Source: Cellvibrio sp. 79 (lineage in GTDB: Bacteria; Pseudomonadota; Gammaproteobacteria; Pseudomonadales; Cellvibrionaceae). Taken from it: a stretch of DNA of 64,000 bases. Below the pieces are notes generated by a model, which worked only from the letters and a program-made list of their open reading frames with translations, had not been told where the DNA came from and did no database searches. The position numbers were made by a program, and so were the translations under genes. The stretch spans positions 2,046,716 through 2,110,715 of the forward strand of contig MVDH01000001.1 of NCBI GenBank assembly GCA_003056245.1, read 5' to 3'. Shown here one piece after another: positions 37,687 through 47,387 of this stretch; the stretch's first letter is position 1, and each line of letters opens with the position of its first letter.

Positions 37687-38425
37687 TTTCCAGCTCCCGG
37701 CGATCCTGCTCAAATACGATGCGAGCTGTATTATCCTTCAAGGCCGTCCATTGGTTATCATTCAGCGGCCATTGGCGATTTGCGCCAACCAATACGTACC
37801 CCAAGAGCCCCTCACTAATAAGCGTTTCTTTGGTAGCATCACCTTGTACTATTTTTACTTTACTTAAACGCGCATTGAGTTTTCCGCTATTAACAATTTC
37901 CAATGCTTTTTCCGGTTCAGTCACCAAGCGATAACGTAAACCGGTTGCCATTTCATTCTGGCGCTGCAAAATTGTTTTTTGCAGATAATCCTGCGGAACA
38001 CCGACAAAGAGCGGCAAGGAATAGCGCATTTGAAAATTGAGTGCAGAGCCATCCAATTTTGTGCTGACCGGAATTTCATCAATGATGAGACGGTAGCTCA
38101 TCTCTTCAGAAATATTGGTGATAACACCTTTGCGATTGATTACACGAAATACTTGCTGTGCGCCGGGCTTAACAGTCACCAGCGGGGGACTAACTACCAG
38201 ATCGTCTTGCGGTTCATATTGATCACGATTTTCATGCTGTCTCCAGGATAAAACCCGCGCCTGTAAAACCAATTCTTCTTTGGCACTGTTATTTTTTACC
38301 CATACCATGGTGGCGGAGGCGGGAGCGTCGATGCGGGGATTAATTGGCCATACGGCGAGACTGGCTGCATAGGTGTGCAAAGAAAAAAAAGTAATTAACA
38401 ACAATCCAATGCGCAGGCTGCTCAT
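37673..38425 (-). CDS. Periplasmic pilus chaperone (Csu-type)
   Basis: 250 residues from the ATG at 38425; the open frame extends 16 codons upstream, but this start gives the clean signal peptide MSSLRIGLLLITFFSLHTYA. It belongs to the PapD-like chaperone family of the archaic class: SLAVWPINPRIDAP, ATMVWVKNNSAKEELVLQARVLSW, then YRLIIDEIPV, and FQMRYSLPLFVG. It delivers subunits to the usher by donor-strand complementation. It lies between the second pilin and the usher. Confidence 0.88.
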   Translation of the reverse strand: MSSLRIGLLLITFFSLHTYAASLAVWPINPRIDAPASATMVWVKNNSAKEELVLQARVLSWRQHENRDQYEPQDDLVVSPPLVTVKPGAQQVFRVINRKGVITNISEEMSYRLIIDEIPVSTKLDGSALNFQMRYSLPLFVGVPQDYLQKTILQRQNEMATGLRYRLVTEPEKALEIVNSGKLNARLSKVKIVQGDATKETLISEGLLGYVLVGANRQWPLNDNQWTALKDNTARIVFEQDRRELEIAAQ

Positions 38426-38479
38426 AACATTTGTCCATATTCTTTTATTGTTAACTGTGGTGGAAAACCACATCTGCCC

Positions 38480-39001
38480 TCAGTAGCTCAATGTTACTAA
38501 AACCTGATCGCTGTAATTACCATGAGTAGGTGTTGCCTGGACGGGAACACGCCCATATACAGGAAATGTTTTTGTTAAATTATCATTCAACAAAATTGAC
38601 ACGCCAGTAACATCGTCCCACACCGTTGTGCGGGCAGCTGAAGTATAAAGTTGGTAAGTAAGTAGGCTGGTGCCGGTTGTCAGACGCATCTTCCGGTTAT
38701 TTACACCGGTGCCATACAAACCCGCGCCCAATGTAATTTTGGCAGTAGTTCCCGGCGTGCAACGCAATTGAATGCTACCGCTACCCACACCGGTACTAAC
38801 TTCAGTCACACTGTTAGTCGCATAGATGCTACCAAAATTTAAAGTGCCCACATTAACACCATTACTGGCACTACTATTTAGCAAGCACCCATTGACAATC
38901 TGGATACGAATTTGCGTTGCAGTTGCATTGAGTGTTTGATCATTGGCAGACCAAACCGGGAGGGCAAAAAAAATTAAAAAAAACGGTATGCGCCTAGTCA
39001 T
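38480..39001 (-). CDS. Spore-coat-U-domain pilin subunit
   Basis: 173 residues with a signal peptide (ending VWS) and one SCPU domain (about residues 25-173), including GCLLN, IQLRCTPG and the C-terminal strand GNYSDQVLVTLSY. A minor pilin or adaptor by position in the operon. It lies 34 bases after the first pilin and 54 before the chaperone. Confidence 0.85.
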   Translation of the reverse strand: MTRRIPFFLIFFALPVWSANDQTLNATATQIRIQIVNGCLLNSSASNGVNVGTLNFGSIYATNSVTEVSTGVGSGSIQLRCTPGTTAKITLGAGLYGTGVNNRKMRLTTGTSLLTYQLYTSAARTTVWDDVTGVSILLNDNLTKTFPVYGRVPVQATPTHGNYSDQVLVTLSY

Positions 39002-39035
39002 TCATTGACACCTATCGCAGATACTATCGCTATAT

Positions 39036-39572
39036 TTACCAGGTGATAACTACTTGCACGGTATCATTATAAGTGCCAGAGGTGATGCCACTTTGGCCAC
39101 CGGGAATACGGCCGTAAACATTAAAGGTATCCGGTGCACCAGTGGCAGTTGTCGTTAACGGACTCGCATTACTCCAGGGAATTGTACGCGCTGCATTTTG
39201 ATAAAGCGCATAAGAAAGAAGGATGGATGCGTTGCCCGCATTTGCCATCGCACGCGTGCCTCCAGCAAAGTGTTGGCCATTGTCTAATGAAATAGAAAAA
39301 CTGGTTCCACCAGAGCACTCCATTACGATACTGCCGCTGCCATTACCGGTAGTTTGTGCATCTACATTCTGAGCATTAATGGTATTGATGCTGCCAAAAT
39401 TCAACGAGCCAAAATTGACAACGCCCGCAGTAACATTCGAGTTATTAACCTGACAACCTGCTCCAATTATTGCAGTTACTCCCAAGGTGCCATTGACAGT
39501 CGCAGCATGGCTGGATGAAGCAATAAAAAAAATAACAGTGCTCGTTAGTGCCAACAAATATTTCATTTTCAA
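39036..39572 (-). CDS. Spore-coat-U-domain major pilin subunit
   Basis: 178 residues with a signal peptide (ending SHA) and one SCPU domain with GAGCQVNNSNV, GSIVMECSGG and the terminal strand GTYNDTVQVVITW. First gene of the pilus operon, so it is the likely major rod subunit (CsuA/B-like). The upstream ribosome-binding sequence AAGGAG is strong. Confidence 0.87.
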   Translation of the reverse strand: MKMKYLLALTSTVIFFIASSSHAATVNGTLGVTAIIGAGCQVNNSNVTAGVVNFGSLNFGSINTINAQNVDAQTTGNGSGSIVMECSGGTSFSISLDNGQHFAGGTRAMANAGNASILLSYALYQNAARTIPWSNASPLTTTATGAPDTFNVYGRIPGGQSGITSGTYNDTVQVVITW

Positions 39573-40047
39573 AACTCCTTACACATCAAATGATCTTGTC
39601 ACTCCACTAAACATATTAGTTCTATACCAACATACTCGCTTTAGAAAAAAACGCTATTACATGGATATTACACAAGGAATTATTTTTTTCCTCCCGCGTT
39701 TTATACATATTCCAAAATAAGAGCGCCGCAAAAATAACTAAATTTCATTAAAAAATATTTGTCGTTTCGTTCTTCGCATAAATTTTAAATTTATTACTAT
39801 TTTCAGTTATTGATTTTTTCTGTTGCTGTTTTCATAGCAAACTTTGCGTGAGTACATATTAAAAAATTGGAGACCAATCACTCACAAACATTCGCTGTTA
39901 GTTACTGGTTTCAGATAACCAATAATTATTTAACCGATTTTTCCTCCCCTATTGTAAAGAGCGCGTCATCTCCTTGTTCATTAGTGCACTAGCCTGCATC
40001 ACCCCAACCAAAAACAAGAAAAATTCTCATTAGACAAACAATTGCAT

Positions 40048-40076
40048 TGACTCGCCGACGCTCACAAATGATAATT
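40048..40076 (+). promoter_or_regulatory. Sigma-70 promoter of the 40133 gene
   Basis: -35 TTGACT and -10 GATAAT separated by exactly 17 bases, close to consensus. It is 56 bases upstream of the ATG and overlaps a Fur-box candidate. Confidence 0.75.
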
Positions 40077-40084
40077 ACTATCAA
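40070..40084 (+). promoter_or_regulatory. Candidate Fur box over the -10 element
   Basis: TGATAAT-T-ACTATCA matches the Fur 7-1-7 consensus at 13 of 14 positions. It covers the -10 hexamer, so Fur binding would block RNA polymerase. Confidence 0.78.
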
Positions 40085-40132
40085 CTAGCTCGACTTCTTT
40101 ATATATGGAACATTCACCCGGAGGATCTGCCT

Positions 40133-40501
40133 ATGAACACCTGGCTCCTGTCTACTGTAAATGTTGGGATGCTATTGGCTGGCCTGGTCGTTGTAATTAT
40201 CGGCAGCTTACTGTTTTACCGGATCTGGCAACGCCCAGAGCGCAGTCAACCACTGGCAAGCCTTGGCTGGGGAGCGCTGTTATTGATCCATTGGCCGCTC
40301 GGATTGGCTTTGGGGTTTGATCGCGGATGGGCAATTGCAGCTATTTTGCCCGGGTTCATCGCCTTATTATGGATCGGCATGACAACTCCCTGGCAGCAGC
40401 GGAATAAGCAGCACAAACAAAAGCTAACCACAGAGCCCAGGTCAATCATTAACCCTGCGATCACTACTTCTCCACGCTTTAATCAGACGGGTCAATTGTG
40501 A
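40133..40501 (+). CDS. Small membrane protein, probably iron-regulated
   Basis: 122 residues with GGAGG eight bases before the ATG. Three hydrophobic segments (about residues 7-29, 43-60 and 66-84) are followed by a basic cytoplasmic tail rich in Gln/Lys (WQQRNKQHKQKL onward). No family recognised. The near-consensus promoter with an overlapping Fur box strongly suggests induction by iron limitation, so a role in iron or siderophore uptake is plausible but unproven. It is a single gene, 160 bases before mutS. Confidence 0.75.
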   Translation: MNTWLLSTVNVGMLLAGLVVVIIGSLLFYRIWQRPERSQPLASLGWGALLLIHWPLGLALGFDRGWAIAAILPGFIALLWIGMTTPWQQRNKQHKQKLTTEPRSIINPAITTSPRFNQTGQL

Positions 40502-40663
40502 GCGCGGGCTAAGAGCTTGATAGCCGGCCAATGGCCGCAAGTTGCATTTGCATCAACATCTGAATCGAGAATACCGCTAAACACCGTCCAAACATCCTTT
40601 ACCCCCCCCTAAATTCCCGTAGAATGGCGGCCTATTTTTGACTCTGATTACCCGGTTCTACCT

Positions 40664-43324
40664 ATGTCCAGCACCCTCGAAGCCAATGACAGCAACACCC
40701 CCATGATGCAGCAATACCTGCGCATCAAAGCCCAGCATAAAGACGAAATAGTGTTTTATCGAATGGGGGATTTTTACGAACTGTTTTTCGATGACGCTAA
40801 AAAAGCATCCGATATTCTGGATATCACACTTACGGCCCGTGGAAAATCCAACGGCGAACCCATTCCTATGGCAGGAATTCCATTTCACTCAGCCGATGGT
40901 TACCTCGCCAAGCTCGTAAAAGAAGGGATTTCGGTAGCAATCTGTGAGCAGGTCGGCGACCCGGCAACCAGCAAAGGGCCGGTTGAGCGCAAGGTCATGC
41001 GCATCGTTACACCCGGTACCGTGAGCGATGAAGCATTGCTCGATTCACGTCGCGATAATTTATTGGTGGCCTTACACCAATCAGGCGAGACTTTTGGTAT
41101 CGCATCGCTGGATATGGCAAGCGGCCGCTTCCTGGTGCTGGAAGTTGAAGGGCTCGAATCAGCTCTTGGAGAATTACAGCGCTTAAGCCCGGCGGAGTTA
41201 TTAATCAGCGATCACATCACCACACCTTCACTGGTGGAAAATCGCAAAGGTTTGCGCCGTCGCGGCCCGTGGGAATTTGATCTGGAAACCGCCGAGCGCT
41301 TGTTGATCCAGCAATTTGCCACCAAGGACCTCGCTGGTTTTGGTTGCGATCATTTAAAAGCCGCTATTTGTGCCGCCGGTTGTTTATTAAGTTATGCACG
41401 CGAAACCCAGCGCACTGCCCTGCCCCACGTACGCAGCCTCGCCCATGAAAATCGCGATGAAGCAGTGATTATGGATGCAGCGACACGTCGCAATCTCGAA
41501 CTGGATATCAATTTAAATGGCGGTGATGAGCACACACTATTTTCTGTTTTAAATCGCGCCGCAACCAGTATGGGTAGCCGCTTGTTGCGCCGCTGGTTGA
41601 ATCGCCCGTTGCGCGACCTGGATTTATTAATTGGTCGCCAGGAAGCAATTGCCGAATTGCAACACAATTATGCGTTTGAAGTTTTTAACGGAATTTTAAA
41701 ACGTGTTGGCGACATGGAACGTATTTTGGGTCGGTTGGCTTTGCGCTCCGCACGTCCGCGCGACTTATCGCGCTTGTTAATATCGATTGCCACCTATCCC
41801 GAATTGCAAAATGAATTAGCCGGCAAAAAATCACCGCAATTAAAAAATCTCGCGCAGCAAATTTCTACTTTCCCGCAGTTGGTAGATTTGCTTTCGCGCG
41901 CAATTATTGAAAACCCACCAGTGGTAATTCGCGATGGCGGTGTAATTGCAGAGGGTTACGATGCTGAGCTGGATGACCTGCGCAACATTAGCACTAATGC
42001 GGGTCAATATTTACTGGATCTGGAAACACGCGAACGCGAGCGCACCGGCATTCCTACATTAAAAGTAGGTTACAACCGCGTGCACGGATATTTCATTGAA
42101 TTAACATCAGCGCAATCCGAAAAAGCGCCCGCTGATTATATTCGCCGCCAAACACTGAAAAACGCTGAACGCTATATCACGCCCGAATTAAAAGAATTTG
42201 AAGATAAAGCACTCTCTGCCCAAAGCCGTGCATTAGCGCGTGAAAAAGCACTCTATGAAGCATTGATTGATACATTAAATGCACAATTAATTCCGCTACA
42301 AGATTCTGCCAGTGCAGTTGCTGAACTGGATGTGGTTGCAACACTTTCCGAACGCGCCGATGCACTTGGTTTTTGCAAACCGGCACTATCACTCGTCGCG
42401 GGCATTCATATCACCGGTGGTCGTCATCCGGTAGTCGAGCAAGTTACCAGTGCGCCGTTTGTTCCAAACGATCTGGAATTTAAGCCGCAGCGCCACATGT
42501 TGATTATCACTGGCCCGAACATGGGCGGTAAATCGACTTATATGCGGCAAGCAGCATTAATTACCTTGCTTGCACATATCGGCAGTTTCGTCCCCGCACA
42601 AGCAGCAGCGATTGGAATTGTTGACCGTATTTTCACGCGCATCGGATCTTCCGATGACCTCGCCGGTGGTCGCTCTACATTTATGGTGGAGATGACAGAA
42701 ACCGCAAATATTTTGCACAATGCTACTGCGCGCAGTTTAGTGCTGATGGATGAAATCGGTCGCGGTACCAGTACGTTTGATGGATTGTCTTTGGCGTGGG
42801 CTTGCGCAAAACATCTCGCCGAAAAGGTGCGTGCATTTACCTTATTTGCCACCCATTATTTTGAAATCACGACATTACCGGAAACGGTTTCCGGCATCGT
42901 CAACGTACATTTAAACGCGACTGAGCACAAAGATAATATTGTGTTCCTGCACAAAGTGCAGGAAGGCCCCGCCAGCAAAAGTTATGGTTTGCAGGTAGCA
43001 AAATTAGCGGGCATTCCGAATGTTGTGTTGGAAGAAGCGCGGCAACAATTACATTTGCTGGAAAATGGTGAACATCCGCATTCAATTAAATCGGTGGCCT
43101 CGCCCGTCAGCGAACAAACTTTCAATGCGCAAACTGTTATAACTGCACCGGAAAATTCTGTTGCACCGGCAGCAACAGATTCGCCATTGCAATCCGGTTT
43201 ATTTGACACGCTACCAAACCCGGCAATGGATGCATTGCGAAAAATTAATCCGGATAATCTTTCCCCGCGCGAAGCACTTGAGCAGTTGTATCGCTTGAAA
43301 GAACTTTATTCGCGCGGGAAGTAA
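40664..43324 (+). CDS. mutS: DNA mismatch repair protein MutS
   Basis: 886 residues, normal for MutS. The N-terminal mismatch-binding domain has the Phe-x-Glu motif in GDFYELF. The connector and lever domains follow, then the ATPase domain with Walker [11 protein letters not shown], Walker [17 protein letters not shown] and the ATHYFE strand. The start ATG gives [22 protein letters not shown]. It recognises base mismatches and recruits MutL. It is followed by fdxA, a typical gammaproteobacterial arrangement. Confidence 0.98.
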   Translation: MSSTLEANDSNTPMMQQYLRIKAQHKDEIVFYRMGDFYELFFDDAKKASDILDITLTARGKSNGEPIPMAGIPFHSADGYLAKLVKEGISVAICEQVGDPATSKGPVERKVMRIVTPGTVSDEALLDSRRDNLLVALHQSGETFGIASLDMASGRFLVLEVEGLESALGELQRLSPAELLISDHITTPSLVENRKGLRRRGPWEFDLETAERLLIQQFATKDLAGFGCDHLKAAICAAGCLLSYARETQRTALPHVRSLAHENRDEAVIMDAATRRNLELDINLNGGDEHTLFSVLNRAATSMGSRLLRRWLNRPLRDLDLLIGRQEAIAELQHNYAFEVFNGILKRVGDMERILGRLALRSARPRDLSRLLISIATYPELQNELAGKKSPQLKNLAQQISTFPQLVDLLSRAIIENPPVVIRDGGVIAEGYDAELDDLRNISTNAGQYLLDLETRERERTGIPTLKVGYNRVHGYFIELTSAQSEKAPADYIRRQTLKNAERYITPELKEFEDKALSAQSRALAREKALYEALIDTLNAQLIPLQDSASAVAELDVVATLSERADALGFCKPALSLVAGIHITGGRHPVVEQVTSAPFVPNDLEFKPQRHMLIITGPNMGGKSTYMRQAALITLLAHIGSFVPAQAAAIGIVDRIFTRIGSSDDLAGGRSTFMVEMTETANILHNATARSLVLMDEIGRGTSTFDGLSLAWACAKHLAEKVRAFTLFATHYFEITTLPETVSGIVNVHLNATEHKDNIVFLHKVQEGPASKSYGLQVAKLAGIPNVVLEEARQQLHLLENGEHPHSIKSVASPVSEQTFNAQTVITAPENSVAPAATDSPLQSGLFDTLPNPAMDALRKINPDNLSPREALEQLYRLKELYSRGK

Positions 43325-43554
43325 TACGAAAATAAAAACGCTTCTGCTTCGTTTGCTGATCGAACAAAGCGCCACTTAAAAAAGAAACGTTCTCAACTGC
43401 AGCTTTTCGCCGCAATTTGGCGCGGTTTTCTCAGGTTATTCACGGCAAAAAGCCTACCCAAACCGGGCCGGGCTGTTTAGAATGCGCGCTCTTGCGCTGT
43501 GCCGTATACCAGTGCGCATTGACTATCGAATTCTGTTACTTGTGGGAGTCTCCT

Positions 43555-43878
43555 ATGACGTTTGTAGTTGGGGAAAATTGCATCAAATGTAAACACACTG
43601 ATTGTGTGGAAGTTTGCCCGGTAGATTGCTTCTATGAAGGCCCCAATTTTCTGGTGATTCACCCGGACGAATGTATTGATTGCGCACTGTGCGAACCGGA
43701 GTGTCCCGTAGGCGCCATCTTCTCTGAAGATGAATTACCGGAAGACCAGGCTGCATTCCTGGAATTAAACGCCGAGCTGGCGCAGGTATGGCCAAACATC
43801 ACCGAGATGAAAGATGCCCCCGCAGACCATGCTGATTGGGACGGTGTCCCGGGAAAGTTGCAGCATCTGCAGCGTTAA
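43555..43878 (+). CDS. fdxA: 7Fe ferredoxin FdxA
   Basis: 107 residues from the ATG at 43555, with GGGAG upstream; the frame is open further upstream without a ribosome-binding site. Cluster-binding cysteines are in [18 protein letters not shown] and [16 protein letters not shown], the pattern of the [3Fe-4S][4Fe-4S] seven-iron ferredoxins. It is a small cytoplasmic electron carrier. A terminator follows. Confidence 0.96.
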   Translation: MTFVVGENCIKCKHTDCVEVCPVDCFYEGPNFLVIHPDECIDCALCEPECPVGAIFSEDELPEDQAAFLELNAELAQVWPNITEMKDAPADHADWDGVPGKLQHLQR

Positions 43879-43900
43879 TCTCAAGAGTCATGCTAAAAAG

Positions 43901-43924
43901 CCGCGCAATGCGCGGTTTTTTTTC
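43901..43924 (+). terminator. Rho-independent terminator of fdxA
   Basis: Stem CCGCGC/GCGCGG with a three-base loop and nine T. Confidence 0.92.
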
Positions 43925-44098
43925 ACCTGTTTTTTTGCAATTGATGAAGCAGCCATAGCCAATATAGTGAAATGGCCAACCGATCACTGGCTATTTTTCC
44001 CCCTGTGCTACACTCAGAAAGGTTTTAATCTGGCCTGAAAATCTGCATCACTTGCAGCACTGATAACAAGCACAACTATCAATAACGAGGAATAAGCC

Positions 44099-44407
44099 AT
44101 GGGGATTAACGATAAGCCTTACAGCGAAAAACGCGATTTTATCCGCATGAAAATCGGCGCCCCCTTAAATGCCAAATTGGCAGCAGAATCACAGACGATT
44201 GAAGGCTTGTGCCTGGATTTGAGCGGCGGAGGCTTGCAAGTAGAAGCCAAACAAACCCTGGCGGTAGGAACTGAAGCTGAGGTAGAAGTCTCCTCCGCTC
44301 ACGGCCATAACCCTACACTTAAAGCCAAAACCCGGGTTGTCCGTGCAACTGTGAATGAAGCTGGTGATCACGTATTAGGCTTGGAAATTATTCAAATATT
44401 GGCTTGA
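44099..44407 (+). CDS. PilZ-domain protein
   Basis: 102 residues forming a single PilZ domain. The RxxxR-type element is KRDFIRMKI near residue 11, and the (D/N)xSxxG element is DLSGGGLQ (about residues 39-46). These bind cyclic di-GMP in the family. The ATG is preceded by a GAGGAA sequence. It probably acts as a stand-alone c-di-GMP effector, perhaps in motility or attachment; the Csu-type pilus genes in the same window are a possible but unproven connection. Confidence 0.9.
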   Translation: MGINDKPYSEKRDFIRMKIGAPLNAKLAAESQTIEGLCLDLSGGGLQVEAKQTLAVGTEAEVEVSSAHGHNPTLKAKTRVVRATVNEAGDHVLGLEIIQILA

Positions 44408-44427
44408 TCCAGCTGGCAGAAACAAAA

Positions 44428-44449
44428 ACGGCTACCTTAAGGTAGCCGT
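44428..44449 (-). terminator. Terminator of mlaA
   Basis: Perfect 22-base palindrome (ACGGCTACCTT and its complement) followed on the minus strand by five T. It may also weakly stop the convergent PilZ transcript. Confidence 0.8.
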
Positions 44450-44494
44450 TAGTGGTCAAGTCTCCCGCAACATCTACATTCCTTGCCCTGCGAT

Positions 44495-45229
44495 TTACTC
44501 GAAATCATCCTCACCGAAATCTTCCGTACCAAAGTCATCACTGACTTTACCGTTATGGATCAAATAATCGCGGCGTTGCAAATACACATCGCGGATAAAC
44601 ACATATTTGTCACCAGTGAGATTTTTCTCCAAAGGTAACAACTCAGCACGGGTATTTAACAGGGATATTCCTTTGACGGTGTTGTCTGTGGGCACATGGT
44701 CGATATAGTTGGTTGGGTCGGTATACCAATCAACGGGTTTACCGAAACCATCGCGTACAGTGCTTGGCCCTAAAAAAGGTAAAACCAGATAAGGCCCTTG
44801 CCCTACCCCCCACACAGCCAGCGTCTGGCCAAAGTCTTCACGCTCATCCGCTGGCAAATTCATGTATTTGGCTACATCCAGCAACCCACCTATTCCCAAC
44901 GTCGTATTGACTAACAAACGACCGGTATCGTGCCCCGCACCTTTAATATCCCCTTGTAGCACCCCGTTAATAACATTGGGGACCTCCAGTACATTCGAGA
45001 AAATATTGGACACCCCTTTTTCCAGCGGATCCGGCATCACAAAGGTATAGCCTCTGGCGAGAGGTTTCAAAAACCAGCGATCCAGCGTGTCATTAAAGCT
45101 GAACATCGCGCGGTTAAAACCTTGCCATGGGTCCGGGTTAGCAGGAGGTTGCTCGTCTTGAGCGAAACTGAATGGTGTTAAGAAGCAAAGGCCTAGGGCC
45201 AGCAAGAGTGGTTTGGTGATAGGTTTCAT
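44495..45229 (-). CDS. mlaA: MlaA-family outer-membrane lipid-asymmetry protein
   Basis: 244 residues from the ATG at 45229, after CAGGGA; the frame extends upstream without support. Family markers are DPWQGFNRAMFSFNDTLDRWFLKPLARGY, then LVNTTLGIGGLLDVA, GVGQGPYLVLPFLGPSTVRDGFG, the helical ring of MlaA. It removes mislocalised phospholipids from the outer leaflet. The signal peptide ends FSFAQ and lacks the lipobox cysteine present in E. coli MlaA. It has an acidic tail (DDFGTEDFGEDDFE). Single gene. Confidence 0.92.
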   Translation of the reverse strand: MKPITKPLLLALGLCFLTPFSFAQDEQPPANPDPWQGFNRAMFSFNDTLDRWFLKPLARGYTFVMPDPLEKGVSNIFSNVLEVPNVINGVLQGDIKGAGHDTGRLLVNTTLGIGGLLDVAKYMNLPADEREDFGQTLAVWGVGQGPYLVLPFLGPSTVRDGFGKPVDWYTDPTNYIDHVPTDNTVKGISLLNTRAELLPLEKNLTGDKYVFIRDVYLQRRDYLIHNGKVSDDFGTEDFGEDDFE

Positions 45230-45448
45230 AAGGTCCCTGGAGTAATAGCGACAGGTTAATACTGTCGGATCCGTCACCAATGGTAACGTCGTAAGCGGTT
45301 CGCCACTTTAGCGAATCGATCCCCGCCGGACAACCATCTTTACCTGTATCACTCTGGCCTCGTTACAAATTGCAACAACCCCCTGAAATATTGCTGACAT
45401 TTTTTCGCAATAAAACCTTCACGAGACTGTCGTCCAAAATTCACATTT

Positions 45449-45463
45449 GTCATCAAAAATGAC
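45449..45463. promoter_or_regulatory. Inverted repeat upstream of the lipoprotein gene
   Basis: Perfect GTCAT-5-ATGAC inverted repeat about 90 bases before the start of the 45552 gene. Nearby sequence has two TGTC elements reminiscent of a degenerate Pho box. A possible operator; weak evidence. Confidence 0.3.
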
Positions 45464-45551
45464 GCCACAAACGCAAAAGCGGATGTAGATCACGAAAACC
45501 GCGCGTTCACGTAATTCCTTTTATCCCTGTGAAAACTGAGAGAGAGACCTC

Positions 45552-47285
45552 ATGAAACTGAAGAATATTTTTGCACTGAATGTGATGGCTGCGGCTCTCG
45601 TGGCTTGTGGTGGTGGTGACGTAAACCTTAACCCATCGGTGACCCCGGCCTCTTCAACTGGCAACGTATCTTCCACACCTGTGGTGAGTTCCAGTTCATC
45701 GGTGAGCAGTTCATCTATCAGCAGCTCATCTGTCAGCAGTTCGTCTGTTGCGGCAGTTGCTTGCGCCAGCTACAGCCAGGGCGGTCAAACTTTCACCGGT
45801 ACCCTCGCCAGCGGCAACTGTACTTACCCGGTCGCTTTCGCATCCAACAGCAAGCAAATTACCGCAAACCTGACCATTCCCGAGTTACCTAACGGCGGCG
45901 TGCATATTTTCGAAGGTTCGATTTTTATTGGTGAAGATGTTACTAAGGCCTTGGCAGAAGGTGGTAAAGCTATTCCGCAAAATGGTGCTGGTGCAACCCT
46001 GACTATTAATGCCGGTGCAAAAATCGCATTCCAACGCGGTGAAGATTATGTACGTATTGCCCGCGGCTCAAAAATTGTTGCTGATGGCACTAAGGACAAG
46101 CCGATTATTTTCTCCGCAGTAAAAGATTTGGTTGAAAAAACCGCAACTATCGCTGATCGCGGTTTGTGGGGCGGACTCCAAATTAACGGTAACGGCCTGA
46201 CCAACAAATGTACCGATACCGAGCGTCTGGCCACTTCCAACAATATACACGCATGCCATATTCTTTCTGAAGGCCTGCCAGGCACTTACGGTGGTAACAA
46301 CAACACTGAAAGTTCAGGTTCCCTTAAATATGTTGTTGTTAAGCACGCTGGCTACAAAGTAGTAGAAGGTAACGAATTAAATGCAATTAACTTCAATGCC
46401 GTTGGCTCAGGCACGGTAGTTGATCATGTTCAATCTTACGCTGCGCAAGATGACGCGTTTGAATGGTTCGGTGGTGCAGTAAATGCTAAACATATCGTTA
46501 GCGTAGGCACTTCTGACGATTCATTCGACTTTACTGAAGGTTATGTAGGCCACATTCAGTACGCATTGTCTGTAGCTCCTACCGGTGTAGGCGGAAACCA
46601 CTGTGTTGAAGCAGACAATGCTGGTAAGGATCGTCTGGATGATTCGACTCCATTAACCAAAGTTCGTATTTCCAATTTAACTTGTGTTACTAACAACATC
46701 GCTAAAAACGGCGGCACCGTTATATCTCCGGATGGTGACTCTCTCGGCTTGTTAATTCGTGAAGGTTTCTTTATCGAACTTTACAACAGTATCGTTACAT
46801 CAAACGCTACAGGCATGAACTCTAAACAACTGTTTATTTTCCATGACACCGAAGGTCCACAAACTATTAAAGCTGCAAACGACGGCTGGTCTGTTGCTAA
46901 AAGCAACCTTTTAGCGGGTACTGGTGGCACAGCACAAACGCTGGTGAACGCTGCCAACGCAGGCTTTACTACTGCCACCTGGTTAGCCAACGCAACCAAT
47001 ACCAACAACGTGGTAGTGACTGCCCCCGCCCAATTACCTGTTAACGTCCTGAAAAATCTGGCCACTAATGACAAAGCTTATTTAACGCTGCCGACTATCA
47101 CCGATGCTGCCTCTGCTGTAATCAACATCACTTTGTTTGATGTAAGCAAGTTGGCTGACCTGGCTCAACCCGCTGTTAATACCGCACCGGTTGCAGGAAC
47201 CAGCACTTTCTTTGTTAACCCGACTCACCTTGGTGCTGCATCTGAAACCAACGATTGGGTGGCTGGCTGGACCGTTGGCCTCTAA
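45552..47285 (+). CDS. Surface lipoprotein with Ser linker and beta-helix-like domain
   Basis: 577 residues with a lipoprotein signal (ALVAC, Cys19), a serine-rich spacer (about residues 34-67), and a large repetitive beta-rich domain. It includes TLTINAGAKIAF, IARGSKIVADGTKDKPIIFSA, RGLWGGLQING and a GLPGTYGG turn. This pattern (KPIIFSA, WGGL, GxYGG) recalls lipoproteins paired with TonB-dependent receptors in Bacteroidetes and marine Gammaproteobacteria; this is from memory and not verified. The lipid anchor and spacer suggest display at the outer membrane. The receptor gene follows after a weak hairpin. Function unknown, probably ligand capture for the receptor. Confidence 0.8.
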   Translation: MKLKNIFALNVMAAALVACGGGDVNLNPSVTPASSTGNVSSTPVVSSSSSVSSSSISSSSVSSSSVAAVACASYSQGGQTFTGTLASGNCTYPVAFASNSKQITANLTIPELPNGGVHIFEGSIFIGEDVTKALAEGGKAIPQNGAGATLTINAGAKIAFQRGEDYVRIARGSKIVADGTKDKPIIFSAVKDLVEKTATIADRGLWGGLQINGNGLTNKCTDTERLATSNNIHACHILSEGLPGTYGGNNNTESSGSLKYVVVKHAGYKVVEGNELNAINFNAVGSGTVVDHVQSYAAQDDAFEWFGGAVNAKHIVSVGTSDDSFDFTEGYVGHIQYALSVAPTGVGGNHCVEADNAGKDRLDDSTPLTKVRISNLTCVTNNIAKNGGTVISPDGDSLGLLIREGFFIELYNSIVTSNATGMNSKQLFIFHDTEGPQTIKAANDGWSVAKSNLLAGTGGTAQTLVNAANAGFTTATWLANATNTNNVVVTAPAQLPVNVLKNLATNDKAYLTLPTITDAASAVINITLFDVSKLADLAQPAVNTAPVAGTSTFFVNPTHLGAASETNDWVAGWTVGL

Positions 47286-47319
47286 TTAATAGCCACAAAC
47301 CAATAGCAATTCCCGACTG

Positions 47320-47340
47320 AGGCGCCTACGGGCGCCTTTG
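47320..47340 (+). terminator. Weak terminator or attenuator between lipoprotein and receptor genes
   Basis: Stem AGGCGCC/GGCGCCT with a four-base loop but only TTG following, so read-through into the receptor gene is likely. Confidence 0.5.
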
Positions 47341-47387
47341 TTACAAGAAGCCTCTTTTTTTTGCCTCGTTGATACAAGGTCTACACC

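Larger units (their letters stand above)
39573..40132. other. Divergent intergenic region with pilus and Fur-type promoters
   Basis: About 560 AT-rich bases between the divergent pilus operon and the small membrane protein gene. The only clear element is the plus-strand promoter with overlapping Fur-box candidate at 40048-40084. The pilus promoter must lie here too, but I could not identify it. No gene or RNA is supported. Confidence 0.6.
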
